From positions 1 to 18,241 of the forward strand of contig JAGKXD010000082.1 in the NCBI GenBank assembly GCA_021151525.1: a stretch of DNA of 18,241 bases, written 5' to 3'. The stretch is from Cellvibrionaceae bacterium (GTDB lineage Bacteria; Pseudomonadota; Gammaproteobacteria; Pseudomonadales; Cellvibrionaceae). The translations under genes and the position numbers were made by a program. Position 1 is the first letter of the stretch. Each line of letters begins with the position of its first letter. Below are positions 6,920 to 15,179 of this stretch, one piece after another. The notes below the pieces were generated by a model. The model made no database searches and was not told where the DNA came from. It worked only from the letters and a program-made list of their open reading frames with translations.

Positions 6920-9355
6920 ATGTCTTCAGTTTCCGTCCAACAAATCAATAGTGATACAGCTGCGCTTAGCTGTTATCACTGTGGTTTGCCAGTAGCTTCA
7001 AATAGCAATTATCTCGTCAGCATTAATGGCAAAGCTGAAGCTATGTGTTGCCCTGGCTGTCAGGCAGTTGCTATGGCGATAGTCGGTGGCGGGCTGGAAA
7101 ATTTTTACAGCTATCGCACCGAAATCAATGCGCGCAGTGAATTGCAATCGCTCAATACCGATTGGCAAATTTATGATTTGTCGGAGGTGCAAAGTGAATT
7201 TGTTACAGAATTTGATGCGGAGTATCGTCAAGCTAGTTTGCTATTAGAGGGGATTTCTTGCGCAGCATGTAGTTGGTTGATTGAAACTCACCTTAAAAAA
7301 AATCCTGCGGTAAAAACTGTCAGCGTCAATGTAAGTACACACCGCTGCACGCTAGTGTGGTCGCCGGCGATTACTCCGCTCAGTGAATTATTTAAATTGC
7401 TAGCACAAATTGGTTACAAACCACGCCCGGCAACTGACGACCAGCAGCAAGAGTTTTTCAAAAAAGAAAACCGCATTGCACTTTTTCGTTTAGGTGTGGC
7501 GGGTTTCGGTATGATGCAAGCCATGATGGTGGCAGTCGGAATTTATTTCGGTGCAACCGGTGCTTGGTTGGATTTTCTGCGCTGGCTAAGCATGCTGGTT
7601 GCTACTCCTGTTGTATTTTTTTCTGCTTCTCCTTTTTTTAAAGCTGCATGGCGCAGCATTAAAAGCAAACAATTAATTATGGATGTTCCCGTTGCGCTGG
7701 CGATTGGCTTGGCCTATCTCGCCAGCGCTTGGGCAACTATCACTTCAAGCGGTGAAGTCTATTTTGAATCCGTCTCCATGTTTGCGTTCTTTTTATTGTT
7801 GGGGCGCTACATAGAACAGCGTGCCCGTCATCGCAACCGTTTGGCTTTTGGTAATCTCGCGCAATTAATGCCGCTGACTGCTTGTTGTATTTCAACCATC
7901 GATAATCAAGAGCACACTGAAAATATTCCGCTCAAAATGCTAGCCGTTAATGATTTTGTATTGGTGAAAGCGGGCGATACTTTTCCGTGTGATGGCATTA
8001 TTGTGAATGGCGAAAGTGAAGCTGTAGAAGCGCTCATTACCGGTGAATCAATTCCAGTTGCAAAAAAGGCAGGCGATAAAGTTATTGCTGGTACGCTCAA
8101 TGGCCGCAGTGCGTTGCGCGTGCGCGTCACCGCAACGGGTAGCGCCACGCAAATTTCTGCAATTGAACGTTTGGCTGTGCAAGCTGCGGACGAAAAACCA
8201 AAGCAAGTAGTAATGGCCGATAAAATAGCGCGCTTTTTTGTGGGGCGTTTGTTGGTTGTGTGTGTTGGAGTGTTTTTATTTTGGTGGTTTAAAGATCCAA
8301 GTCGCGCGTTGTGGATTACGCTTTCAGTTTTGGTCGTTACTTGCCCTTGTGCACTTGCGTTGGCTATGCCCGCAGCACTTTCCGCCGCCACTGCTAATTT
8401 ACGTCAGCGCGGATTTTTAGTGGCGCGTGGTCATGTGATTGAAGTCTTGCCGCAAATTACGCGTGTTATTTTTGACAAGACGGGCACCTTAACGCAGGGC
8501 CATTTGTGCATAACGGATGTGGTTTTGTCGGCAAATCTAACACGTGAAAATACGTTGGCTATAGCGGGCGCTTTAGAGGCGGATTCCAATCACCCCATTG
8601 CTCATGCATTTGCTGCTTGGCGAAATAAAATATCGGCGGTTAATCTTAAACAAACTGTAGCCGCAGGTGTCGAGGGTGAGGTTGGCGGTGAAACTTATCG
8701 TATAGGTACACCAGCATTTGCAGCAGACATTATTCGCGGTGAACATAAAAAAAATTCCATACCTGATTCCCATAAGTTGTGGTTGCTGCTTGCGAATACA
8801 AACGGGCCAGTTGCTTGGTTTGGCTTGGAGGATGAAATTCGCCCCCATGCCCAACAAGCCATCAATGAATTAGCGAATATGGGTATAGCGGTTGAACTGT
8901 TGAGTGGCGATCAATCGGGTGCTGTCGCACAGCTTGCAAATCAATTAGGCATCAAAGACTTTACCGCAGGTGCGAAACCTGATGATAAATTAGCGCAGTT
9001 AAATATGGCGCAATTGCGCGGTGATAAAGTGTTAATGATTGGCGATGGAATTAACGATGTTCCTGTCCTTGCCGGTGCGGATGTTTCCGTTGCTATGGCG
9101 TCAGCATCTGATCTTGCACAAACACGAGCTGATACAGTGTTGCTCAATAATCAATTAACACTTTTGCCCAAGGCGATTGAGATTTCTACTCGTACCCATC
9201 ACATTATTAAACAGAATTTAATGTTTTCACTCGCGTACAATCTGGTTGCTTTGCCGCTCGCAGCTACGGGGCATGTTGCACCTTGGGCGGCGGCAATTGG
9301 TATGACGATGAGCTCATTGATTGTCGTTTTGAATGCCTTGCGTTTAAATAAATAG
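6920..9355 (+). CDS. ccoI: copper-exporting P1B-type ATPase CcoI (FixI/CopA2)
   Basis: Inner-membrane P-type ATPase that exports Cu(I) from the cytoplasm for insertion into the cbb3 oxidase, rather than for copper resistance. The protein is 811 residues from ATG 6920. An N-terminal cysteine domain has CYHC (18-21) and CCPGC (43-47). A heavy-metal-associated domain follows with CAAC (114-117). Then come the TGES actuator loop (374-377), the transport motif CPC (475-477), phosphorylation site DKTGT (Asp519), HP (558-559) and GDGIND (about 708-713). An in-frame GTG at 6905 would add five residues, but it sits inside the Shine-Dalgarno-like AGGTGGA (6903-6909) and has no good site upstream. ATG 6920 is therefore preferred. 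Confidence 0.95.
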   Translation: MSSVSVQQINSDTAALSCYHCGLPVASNSNYLVSINGKAEAMCCPGCQAVAMAIVGGGLENFYSYRTEINARSELQSLNTDWQIYDLSEVQSEFVTEFDAEYRQASLLLEGISCAACSWLIETHLKKNPAVKTVSVNVSTHRCTLVWSPAITPLSELFKLLAQIGYKPRPATDDQQQEFFKKENRIALFRLGVAGFGMMQAMMVAVGIYFGATGAWLDFLRWLSMLVATPVVFFSASPFFKAAWRSIKSKQLIMDVPVALAIGLAYLASAWATITSSGEVYFESVSMFAFFLLLGRYIEQRARHRNRLAFGNLAQLMPLTACCISTIDNQEHTENIPLKMLAVNDFVLVKAGDTFPCDGIIVNGESEAVEALITGESIPVAKKAGDKVIAGTLNGRSALRVRVTATGSATQISAIERLAVQAADEKPKQVVMADKIARFFVGRLLVVCVGVFLFWWFKDPSRALWITLSVLVVTCPCALALAMPAALSAATANLRQRGFLVARGHVIEVLPQITRVIFDKTGTLTQGHLCITDVVLSANLTRENTLAIAGALEADSNHPIAHAFAAWRNKISAVNLKQTVAAGVEGEVGGETYRIGTPAFAADIIRGEHKKNSIPDSHKLWLLLANTNGPVAWFGLEDEIRPHAQQAINELANMGIAVELLSGDQSGAVAQLANQLGIKDFTAGAKPDDKLAQLNMAQLRGDKVLMIGDGINDVPVLAGADVSVAMASASDLAQTRADTVLLNNQLTLLPKAIEISTRTHHIIKQNLMFSLAYNLVALPLAATGHVAPWAAAIGMTMSSLIVVLNALRLNK

Positions 9356-9381
9356 CCATCCTAAATATCTGAGTAATAAAA

Positions 9382-9597
9382 ATGGAAAGTCTTTACTTTC
9401 TCGTTCCCTGCGCGCTCATCTTTATTGCTATTGCGGTAAAGGTGTTGTTCTGGGCAATCAACAACGGTCAGTACGATAACCTTGATACTGAAGCCCACCG
9501 CATTTTATTTGATGATGAAAAAAGCAAAAAATCGTCCGTCAGTCTTACAGGCTCTGAACAAGAATTGGCAGAGCAAAAATCAGAGCAGAATAAATGA
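9382..9597 (+). CDS. ccoS: cbb3 oxidase maturation protein CcoS (FixS)
   Basis: Small membrane protein needed in studied species for incorporation of haem b, haem b3 and CuB into CcoN. The 71-residue product has one N-terminal helix (about 3-26), then the family-typical stretch FWAINNGQYDNLDTEAHRIL (about 23-42), and a charged, poorly conserved tail. Only a weak ribosome site (GAGT, 9371-9374) is seen before the ATG. The stop codon overlaps the next start as ATGA (9594-9597), so the downstream TauE-like gene is probably translated by coupling. Confidence 0.93.
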   Translation: MESLYFLVPCALIFIAIAVKVLFWAINNGQYDNLDTEAHRILFDDEKSKKSSVSLTGSEQELAEQKSEQNK

Positions 9598-10475
9598 CTG
9601 AGCTTGCAATATTTTTCCCTCTTTTTGTTTTAGGGCTTGTCAGTAGTGCGCATTGTATAGGCATGTGCGGTGGCATCATGGGGGCCTTAACCATGGCAAT
9701 TCCCGCTGAGGCAAAAGCCAAACGTGGAGTTATTTTGGTTGCGTACAACCTTGGCCGCATTCTTAGTTATGCGTTGATGGGTTTTTTGGCAGGCTTTTTT
9801 GCAGAACAATTTTCGGCTTTGGGTGGCGGGGTTATTTTGCGCGTTACAGCTGGGTTGCTGCTCATTGCGATGGGGTTGTATTTGGCCGATTGGTGGCGAG
9901 GTCTCACAACGTTAGAAACCCTAGGTCGCTACCTTTGGGTTTACCTACAGCCATTGGGGAAGCCGCTAATGCCCGTAAATTCAATACCTAAAGCGCTGTT
10001 GCTTGGCGCTTTATGGGGTTGGTTGCCTTGTGGTTTGGTGTATGCGGCTTTGGCCACCGCAATGACCCAACCGGTACCGCTGGTTGCGGCTAGCTCCATG
10101 CTCGCCTTCGGTTTGGGTACTTTGCCTGCCGTGCTCGCCGCTGGTTTTGCCGCTCAACAGCTCGCACGTGCATTACAACATCGTCAGCTACGGAGTGGGT
10201 TGGCTCTGATTGCCATAGTTTTTGGCATTTGGACTATCTGGGGGGGGCTAGGGCATTCACATAATCACCAACATCATAACCCCGCAGGGACTATTGATCA
10301 CTCCTCAATGGATCACACGTCAATGGATCATTCAGCCATGGATCACTCTGGAATAGATCATTCTGGAATGGATCACTCGCAGATGGTTCACGATATCAAC
10401 CAAACCTCTTCTGCCAGTAGCACGCCTCCAGCTGAGGCGGATTCGACTATGCATCACCATCACCACGAAAACTAA
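9594..10475 (+). CDS. TauE/SafE (DsbD_2-type) membrane protein with His/Met-rich tail
   Basis: Predicted inner-membrane protein of the sulfite exporter TauE/SafE, DsbD_2-like group, in the place just after ccoS where Pseudomonas also carries such a gene. The 293-residue product has about six helices (near 5-33, 46-70, 79-100, 133-155, 160-185 and 200-219). It has a conserved SAHCIGMCGG motif (18-27), with His20, Cys21, Met24 and Cys25, and the motif WLPCG (143-147). The tail from residue 221 is rich in His, Met and Asp and ends in five consecutive His. A role in copper handling for the oxidase is inferred from the cysteines, tail and neighbours. Actual transport is not shown by sequence, and 'sulfite exporter' is only a family name. 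Confidence 0.85.
   Translation: MTELAIFFPLFVLGLVSSAHCIGMCGGIMGALTMAIPAEAKAKRGVILVAYNLGRILSYALMGFLAGFFAEQFSALGGGVILRVTAGLLLIAMGLYLADWWRGLTTLETLGRYLWVYLQPLGKPLMPVNSIPKALLLGALWGWLPCGLVYAALATAMTQPVPLVAASSMLAFGLGTLPAVLAAGFAAQQLARALQHRQLRSGLALIAIVFGIWTIWGGLGHSHNHQHHNPAGTIDHSSMDHTSMDHSAMDHSGIDHSGMDHSQMVHDINQTSSASSTPPAEADSTMHHHHHEN
10293..10382 (+). repeat. six tandem 15-bp repeats coding [M/I]DH[S/T]x
   Basis: Six consecutive 15-base units encode IDHSS, MDHTS, MDHSA, MDHSG, IDHSG and MDHSQ (residues 234-263 of the TauE-like protein). Each unit has an identical core, at(t/g/a)GATCA(c/t), so each carries a GATC site. A decayed seventh copy (MVHDI) follows. Such Met-Asp-His repeats are common in periplasmic copper-binding proteins. 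Identity between units suggests growth by slippage or unequal crossing over, with copy number likely to vary between strains. Confidence 0.9.
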
Positions 10476-10499
10476 ATTAGTTTCTAAATTTTAGCGAAC

Positions 10500-10538
10500 T
10501 ATACTCAAATTAAGTGCCCTAATGCTTTGGGCTATTTG
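10500..10538 (+). promoter_or_regulatory. possible promoter and hairpin before the Omp85 gene
   Basis: TATACT (10500-10505) matches five of six -10 bases, but no acceptable -35 lies upstream (TTAGTT at 10477-10482 has two of six). Just downstream, CAAAT (10506-10510) and GCCC (10516-10519) can pair with GGGC (10529-10532) and ATTTG (10534-10538), forming an interrupted stem. It could be a leader structure or a weak end to the cco transcript. The evidence is thin. Confidence 0.25.
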
Positions 10539-10556
10539 AGAATCTCTAAGGGTTTT

Positions 10557-12281
10557 ATGAGTCTATTTTTCAAAGTGCAGCCGTTATTCAAATGGGCTTC
10601 GCAACTGCGATTCGGACTGTGTTTGCTGATGTGTGTTTGCGGCGGAGCGCATCAAGCTTTGGCGCAAGTATTGGCTGCCGACCAGTGTGTTTCATTTAAT
10701 GTGGATCCGCTGGATATCGCGCACAAAAAAACGTCTCGTGTAGATGCATCAGTGTTTGAACCTTTGCAGGGGAAAACTATTCGTCAAATTCGTTTTGAGC
10801 GAATGAGTATTTTCGATCCCAACAATCCCAATGAAAATAACAAAGCCTATTTGTTACTCAACAAACTTCACATTACTACTCGCACCAAGGTTATCGAATC
10901 GCAGCTTTTGTTTAAAGTTGGCGAAAAAATTGATCATAAAACCATGGAGGAAACTGGGCGTAATTTACGTAAACGAAAATATTTAACCAATGCCTACGTA
11001 TTGCCGGAGAGAGTATGTGGCGACCAAGTGGATGTGGTAGTGATTACACAAGATGCTTGGGCGATTGAGCCGCAAGTAACCTTTAGCCGGCAATCCAGCA
11101 ACAACCAAACTGGCTTCGCATTGAGTGATGCCAACCTGTTTGGTACCGGAAATTCGTTTACTGTTGGGTACAACGAAAATAAATTGCGCAATACAGTAAG
11201 TTACGAATTCAGCAACCCTTATTTTCTTAACCGGCAAATAGCGTTTCGTACGCTTTATCAAGATACGTCTGATGGGCGCAATACAGTGCTCTCTATTGCA
11301 CATCCATTTAATTCGTTGGATTCCACCTGGGCGACGGGTTTACAGATCTCAGACTTGTCGCAAGTTGAAGAAATACGTTCACGTGACCAAGTTATTAACT
11401 CGTATCGACACCAAGCAATCGATAATGAAATTTATATAGGTAAAGCGACAAGTATTAACTCCACCGCGACTCAGCGTTGGTTACTGGGCTTTACGCAAGA
11501 AGAAGACAGTTACTATGAAAACAATGAAAGTTTGCAAGCAATTCCCTCGCAAGATAAAGCGATTTATCCGTGGATTGAATACCAGTATTTACAAAATAAA
11601 TACGGTGTTTTCAAAAATTTAAATCAAATTCAGCGCCCAGAAGATGTGTCCTTGGGGCAAACGTTTAGTGTGCGAATTGGTATGGGCGGTAAGAGCTTGG
11701 GGAATGCTGATGATGTGCTGAGGTATTTGGTTTCCTACGATGCTATGGTCGATCTTTCCGACCGACATCTATTGGAGTTATCAGTGGATCTTGATGGTCG
11801 CCAGCATTTTGGAACAGACGAACTTGACCCTAGTATATTAACCTCAGCCGTTGCCTACCATTATTTGCAGGATGAAAAAAATCGTTGGTATGCTCGTGCT
11901 GAAATGAGCTTGGGCGATAGTTTGCCCCAGCATAAACAGCTTACTGTCGGGGATATCACGGGCTTGCGTGGTTACCCTACGGACTATTTGCGCGGCGACA
12001 GACGCTATGTATTTACCTTGGAGCGTCGTTATTTCTCCGATGTCCATATTTTCAACTTGCTGCGCCTTGGTGGAGTCGTTTTTTTTGATGTAGGTAAAGC
12101 ATGGGGCTTGCCAAACGAACCTCAGCCCCCATTATTATCAGATGTTGGTATCGGGTTGCGTTTAAGCTCTACCAAAGTACGGATTGGTAACGTGATACAC
12201 GTTGATCTAGCCATACCCACCTCCGCTAGACAAGGTATAGGTAAGTATCAACTCACCATAGGCGCTTATCAAAAGTTTTAA
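10557..12281 (+). CDS. Omp85-family outer-membrane protein (surface antigen D15 type)
   Basis: Predicted outer-membrane beta-barrel of the BamA/TamA superfamily. The precise role cannot be assigned. The product is 574 residues, starting with a signal peptide (hydrophobic core about 18-35, likely cleavage near ALAQ at 34-37). A single POTRA-like region covers about 74-168 (TIRQIRFERM to VDVVVITQDAW). The rest alternates in barrel style. The Omp85 signature [V/L]RG[F/Y] appears as LRGY at 470-473. BamA has five POTRAs and TamA three, so this is neither. ATG 10557 has AAGGG at 10548-10552. A longer frame from TTG 10527 lacks a site and would bury the signal peptide. It lies 23 bases before gloA. 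Confidence 0.72.
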   Translation: MSLFFKVQPLFKWASQLRFGLCLLMCVCGGAHQALAQVLAADQCVSFNVDPLDIAHKKTSRVDASVFEPLQGKTIRQIRFERMSIFDPNNPNENNKAYLLLNKLHITTRTKVIESQLLFKVGEKIDHKTMEETGRNLRKRKYLTNAYVLPERVCGDQVDVVVITQDAWAIEPQVTFSRQSSNNQTGFALSDANLFGTGNSFTVGYNENKLRNTVSYEFSNPYFLNRQIAFRTLYQDTSDGRNTVLSIAHPFNSLDSTWATGLQISDLSQVEEIRSRDQVINSYRHQAIDNEIYIGKATSINSTATQRWLLGFTQEEDSYYENNESLQAIPSQDKAIYPWIEYQYLQNKYGVFKNLNQIQRPEDVSLGQTFSVRIGMGGKSLGNADDVLRYLVSYDAMVDLSDRHLLELSVDLDGRQHFGTDELDPSILTSAVAYHYLQDEKNRWYARAEMSLGDSLPQHKQLTVGDITGLRGYPTDYLRGDRRYVFTLERRYFSDVHIFNLLRLGGVVFFDVGKAWGLPNEPQPPLLSDVGIGLRLSSTKVRIGNVIHVDLAIPTSARQGIGKYQLTIGAYQKF

Positions 12282-12304
12282 AAGTGTGAATGAGGAAGAG
12301 CAGA

Positions 12305-12688
12305 ATGCGTTTGTTGCACACCATGTTGCGCGTGGGTAATTTAGAAAAGTCAATTGAGTTTTATACTCAAATACTGGGCATGAAATTGTTGCGTGTAGAA
12401 GATTTTCCTGACGGAAAATTTACACTGGCGTTTGTCGGTTATGGTGATGAAACAACTCATTCAGTCATTGAACTAACTTACAATTACGGTGTTGAGTCTT
12501 ATGATCTTGGCAAAGGCTATGGCCATATTGCACTGGGTTGCGATGATGTATACGCGACTTGCGATAAAATTCGCGCCGCAGGTGGGAAAGTTGTTCGTGA
12601 ACCCGGCCCGATGATGCACGGCACAACAATTCTCGCCTTCGTAGAAGATCCCAGTGGCTATAAAATTGAATTGCTAGGTATCAAGTAA
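12305..12688 (+). CDS. gloA: lactoylglutathione lyase (glyoxalase I)
   Basis: Cytoplasmic metalloenzyme that converts the methylglyoxal-glutathione hemithioacetal to S-lactoylglutathione, detoxifying a by-product of glycolysis. From ATG 12305 the protein has 127 residues. The four metal ligands fall at His5, Glu56, His74 and Glu122, the same numbers as in E. coli GloA, which uses Ni(II). The short form without the extra loops of the zinc-dependent eukaryotic type fits this class. An in-frame ATG at 12290 would add MRKSR, but AGGA (12293-12296) is placed well for 12305 only, and MRLLHTMLRVG is the usual family start. The gene follows the Omp85 gene at 23 bases and precedes selO at 27 bases. 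Confidence 0.95.
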   Translation: MRLLHTMLRVGNLEKSIEFYTQILGMKLLRVEDFPDGKFTLAFVGYGDETTHSVIELTYNYGVESYDLGKGYGHIALGCDDVYATCDKIRAAGGKVVREPGPMMHGTTILAFVEDPSGYKIELLGIK

Positions 12689-12715
12689 TCCAATCCATTC
12701 TGCAGAAAAATCGTA

Positions 12716-14329
12716 ATGCTCAACACTCTCAATCAGTTGTCGTTTGATAATCGTTTTGTGCGCGAATTACCGGCTGACCCAACTGCCGATAATTACCGGC
12801 GGCAAGTGACGGGAGCCTGCTATTCATTCGTACAGCCTACGCCTGTGCGTTCACCGCAATTAATTTGTGCTGCTACAGAAGTTGCAGATTTAATTAATTT
12901 GGATCACGCAGAATTAAAAACAGATTTGTTCTCCCAAATTTTTTCGGGCAATAAAATCTTGTCGGGCATGCAACCGCATGCCTGTTGTTATGGCGGTCAT
13001 CAATTTGGTAATTGGGCCGGGCAGTTGGGTGATGGCCGCGCTATCAATTTAGGTGAAATTAAAAACGCACAGGGTGAGTATTGGACTCTGCAATTAAAAG
13101 GCGCAGGCCCCACACCTTATTCGCGCACGGCAGATGGTCTTGCGGTCTTACGCTCTTCAGTGCGCGAGTTTTTATGTAGCGAAGCCATGCATCACTTAGG
13201 TGTGCCTACAACGCGCGCACTCAGTTTGGTATTGACTGGCGAACAAGTTCGTCGCGATATGTTTTATGACGGCAATCCACAACTGGAGCCGGGTGCAGTT
13301 GTTTGTCGCGTTGCGCAAAGTTTTACGCGCTTTGGCAACTTTGAAATTCTTTCTGCGCGCAATGATATTGATGTATTAAAACAATTAACCAATTTTACGA
13401 TTCAAACTGATTTCCCTCATTTAATCTGCAGCAATGAAACTATCACGCGTGAAACCTACGTCAAATGGTTTGAAGAAATTTGTATTCGTACTGCAAAAAT
13501 GATTGCACACTGGATGCGTGTTGGTTTTGTACACGGTGTAATGAATACCGATAATATGTCCATACTCGGTTTAACCATAGACTACGGCCCCTACGGTTGG
13601 TTAGAGGGCTATGATCCAGATTGGACGCCCAACACCACCGATGCTCAAGGTCGTCGTTATAGATTTATTAATCAGCCGCAAGTTGCCTTATGGAATTTAG
13701 CGCAATTAGGTAATGCTATTTATCCTCTGGTTGATGCTGTTGAGCCACTGCAAGAATGTTTGAATGCCTATCGCCGTACTTATGCAGAGCAATGGCAAGC
13801 GGATATGGCAAATAAACTCGGGTTGAAAGACTTTATCGAAGGTGATGCGCAGCTAATTGAAAATTTGTACGGCACTTTGCAATTAACGGAAACTGACATG
13901 ACTATTTTTTTCCGTTTGCTCGCGAATGTTGATGCGCAAGTACCGCTCCCAATAAAGGATTCTGAGCTGATTGATGTTGTCCGATTGGCTTACTACACGG
14001 AACCCTCAGCTGATACGGTGAGTGCAATGGCTAGATGGCTGCGTGATTATGTAATTCGATTGCAGAGTGATTTTGTGTTGTACGGTGAAACACATGATCG
14101 ACGAAAGGCGCGAATGAATAGTCATAACCCGAAATATGTGTTGCGCAATTACATGGCACAACAGGCAATTGATAAAGCGACGCTCGGTGATTTCACAGAA
14201 GTAGAACGTTTATTGCAATTACTGCGCAATCCTTACGATGACCAACCAGAATACGACATATATTTTGCGAAACGCCCTGAATGGGCAAGAACTAAAGCAG
14301 GTTGTTCAATGTTATCCTGTAGCTCTTAA
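12716..14329 (+). CDS. selO: protein adenylyltransferase SelO (YdiU family)
   Basis: Pseudokinase-fold enzyme that transfers AMP from ATP to Ser, Thr or Tyr of target proteins. The E. coli enzyme AMPylates redox proteins such as glutaredoxin during oxidative stress. Visible motifs are GDGRAINLGE (about 106-115), a lysine in LQLKGAG (Lys128), RTADGLAVLRSSVREF (137-152), the catalytic-loop-like HGVMNTDN (273-280) and metal-binding DYG (289-291). The end, CSMLSCSS, retains Cys535 three residues from the terminus. That is the position of selenocysteine in animal SelO, and Cys530 lies nearby. At 537 residues it exceeds the E. coli protein (478). No strong ribosome binding site precedes the ATG, so the start is less certain than the identity. 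Confidence 0.93.
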   Translation: MLNTLNQLSFDNRFVRELPADPTADNYRRQVTGACYSFVQPTPVRSPQLICAATEVADLINLDHAELKTDLFSQIFSGNKILSGMQPHACCYGGHQFGNWAGQLGDGRAINLGEIKNAQGEYWTLQLKGAGPTPYSRTADGLAVLRSSVREFLCSEAMHHLGVPTTRALSLVLTGEQVRRDMFYDGNPQLEPGAVVCRVAQSFTRFGNFEILSARNDIDVLKQLTNFTIQTDFPHLICSNETITRETYVKWFEEICIRTAKMIAHWMRVGFVHGVMNTDNMSILGLTIDYGPYGWLEGYDPDWTPNTTDAQGRRYRFINQPQVALWNLAQLGNAIYPLVDAVEPLQECLNAYRRTYAEQWQADMANKLGLKDFIEGDAQLIENLYGTLQLTETDMTIFFRLLANVDAQVPLPIKDSELIDVVRLAYYTEPSADTVSAMARWLRDYVIRLQSDFVLYGETHDRRKARMNSHNPKYVLRNYMAQQAIDKATLGDFTEVERLLQLLRNPYDDQPEYDIYFAKRPEWARTKAGCSMLSCSS

Positions 14330-14394
14330 CAATTTTTAAATAATTTCTTGTAACCAGCGTATTTGAAAAATCGCTTTTAACCGTAGGTGTGTTA

Positions 14395-15171
14395 ATGATT
14401 GGTACCTTAATTGGGTTTGTATTGGGTGTTTTGATTACGCATAAGCTATTTGGTGCGGTTTTTGGTGCTGTGCTTGGGTATTTTTTGTATGACCGCAACC
14501 AGCGTTCACGGGTAAATATTTCTGGCGCGGATTTGCAGCAAGCACAGGCTTTGTTTTTTAAAACGGTATTTAATTTGCTGGGGCATATCGCCAAAGCCGA
14601 TGGGCATATCAGTGAGATGGAAATAAAACTCACTGAAGCCTATATGGATAAAATGGGTTTAACGCCTGATCATAAACGTGAAGCTATACGTTTATTTAAA
14701 GAGGGTGCCTCGGCCGAATTTAGTTTACAAGAATCCTTGGCGGCCTATAGGTATTTGGGGTCGCGCAGTCCAAATCTTAGTCAAATGTTGTTGGTATATT
14801 TAATTAACTTGGCAATGGTGGATGGTGATCTTGATGCAAAAGAAATTGGAATTTTGCAGCAGGTTGCTGAAGGTGTAGGTTTCTCTCGTGTTGCATTTGA
14901 GCAGCTATTGCGTATGGTGGGAGCGCAGAATGCGTTTGCGCAAAACCAATCGCATAGCGCGAACGAATTGACTTTAGCTTATGATGCATTGGGTGTGGCA
15001 GTCAGCGCGAGCGATGCGGAGATTAAAAAAGCCTATCGTAAATTAATGAGTCAATATCATCCCGATAAATTAATGGGGCAGGGCTTGCCGGAAGATATGA
15101 TTAAATCGGCTACAGAGCGCTCACAAGAAATTCAAGCAGCTTATGATTTGATAAAAAAATCGCGCGGTTAG
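14395..15171 (+). CDS. djlA: DjlA-type membrane-anchored J-domain co-chaperone
   Basis: Type III DnaJ protein, anchored in the inner membrane with its J domain in the cytoplasm, that stimulates DnaK. The 258-residue product has a glycine-rich N-terminal membrane segment (about 3-32, like the dimerising helix of E. coli DjlA). A TerB-like helical domain (about 45-180) has two acidic loops, KADGHISEME (67-76) and VDGDLDAKE (142-150). A C-terminal J domain (about 192-258) carries the essential HPD at 222-224. GTG at 14389 is in frame, but it lies in AGGTG (14385-14389), which is better read as the ribosome binding site for ATG 14395. It follows selO by 65 bases and precedes rsuA by 8. Confidence 0.9.
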   Translation: MIGTLIGFVLGVLITHKLFGAVFGAVLGYFLYDRNQRSRVNISGADLQQAQALFFKTVFNLLGHIAKADGHISEMEIKLTEAYMDKMGLTPDHKREAIRLFKEGASAEFSLQESLAAYRYLGSRSPNLSQMLLVYLINLAMVDGDLDAKEIGILQQVAEGVGFSRVAFEQLLRMVGAQNAFAQNQSHSANELTLAYDALGVAVSASDAEIKKAYRKLMSQYHPDKLMGQGLPEDMIKSATERSQEIQAAYDLIKKSRG

Positions 15172-15179
15172 TTCATTCT

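Noticed and set aside
7906..8391. 161-residue antisense open frame within ccoI
   Set aside because: It lies wholly inside a strongly conserved gene on the other strand, has no recognisable domain, and is explained by codon bias of the sense gene.
10293..10382. Tandem 15-bp repeats as a possible CRISPR or intergenic repeat array
   Set aside because: The units are directly adjacent with no spacers and are in frame within a coding sequence; they encode metal-binding pentapeptides.
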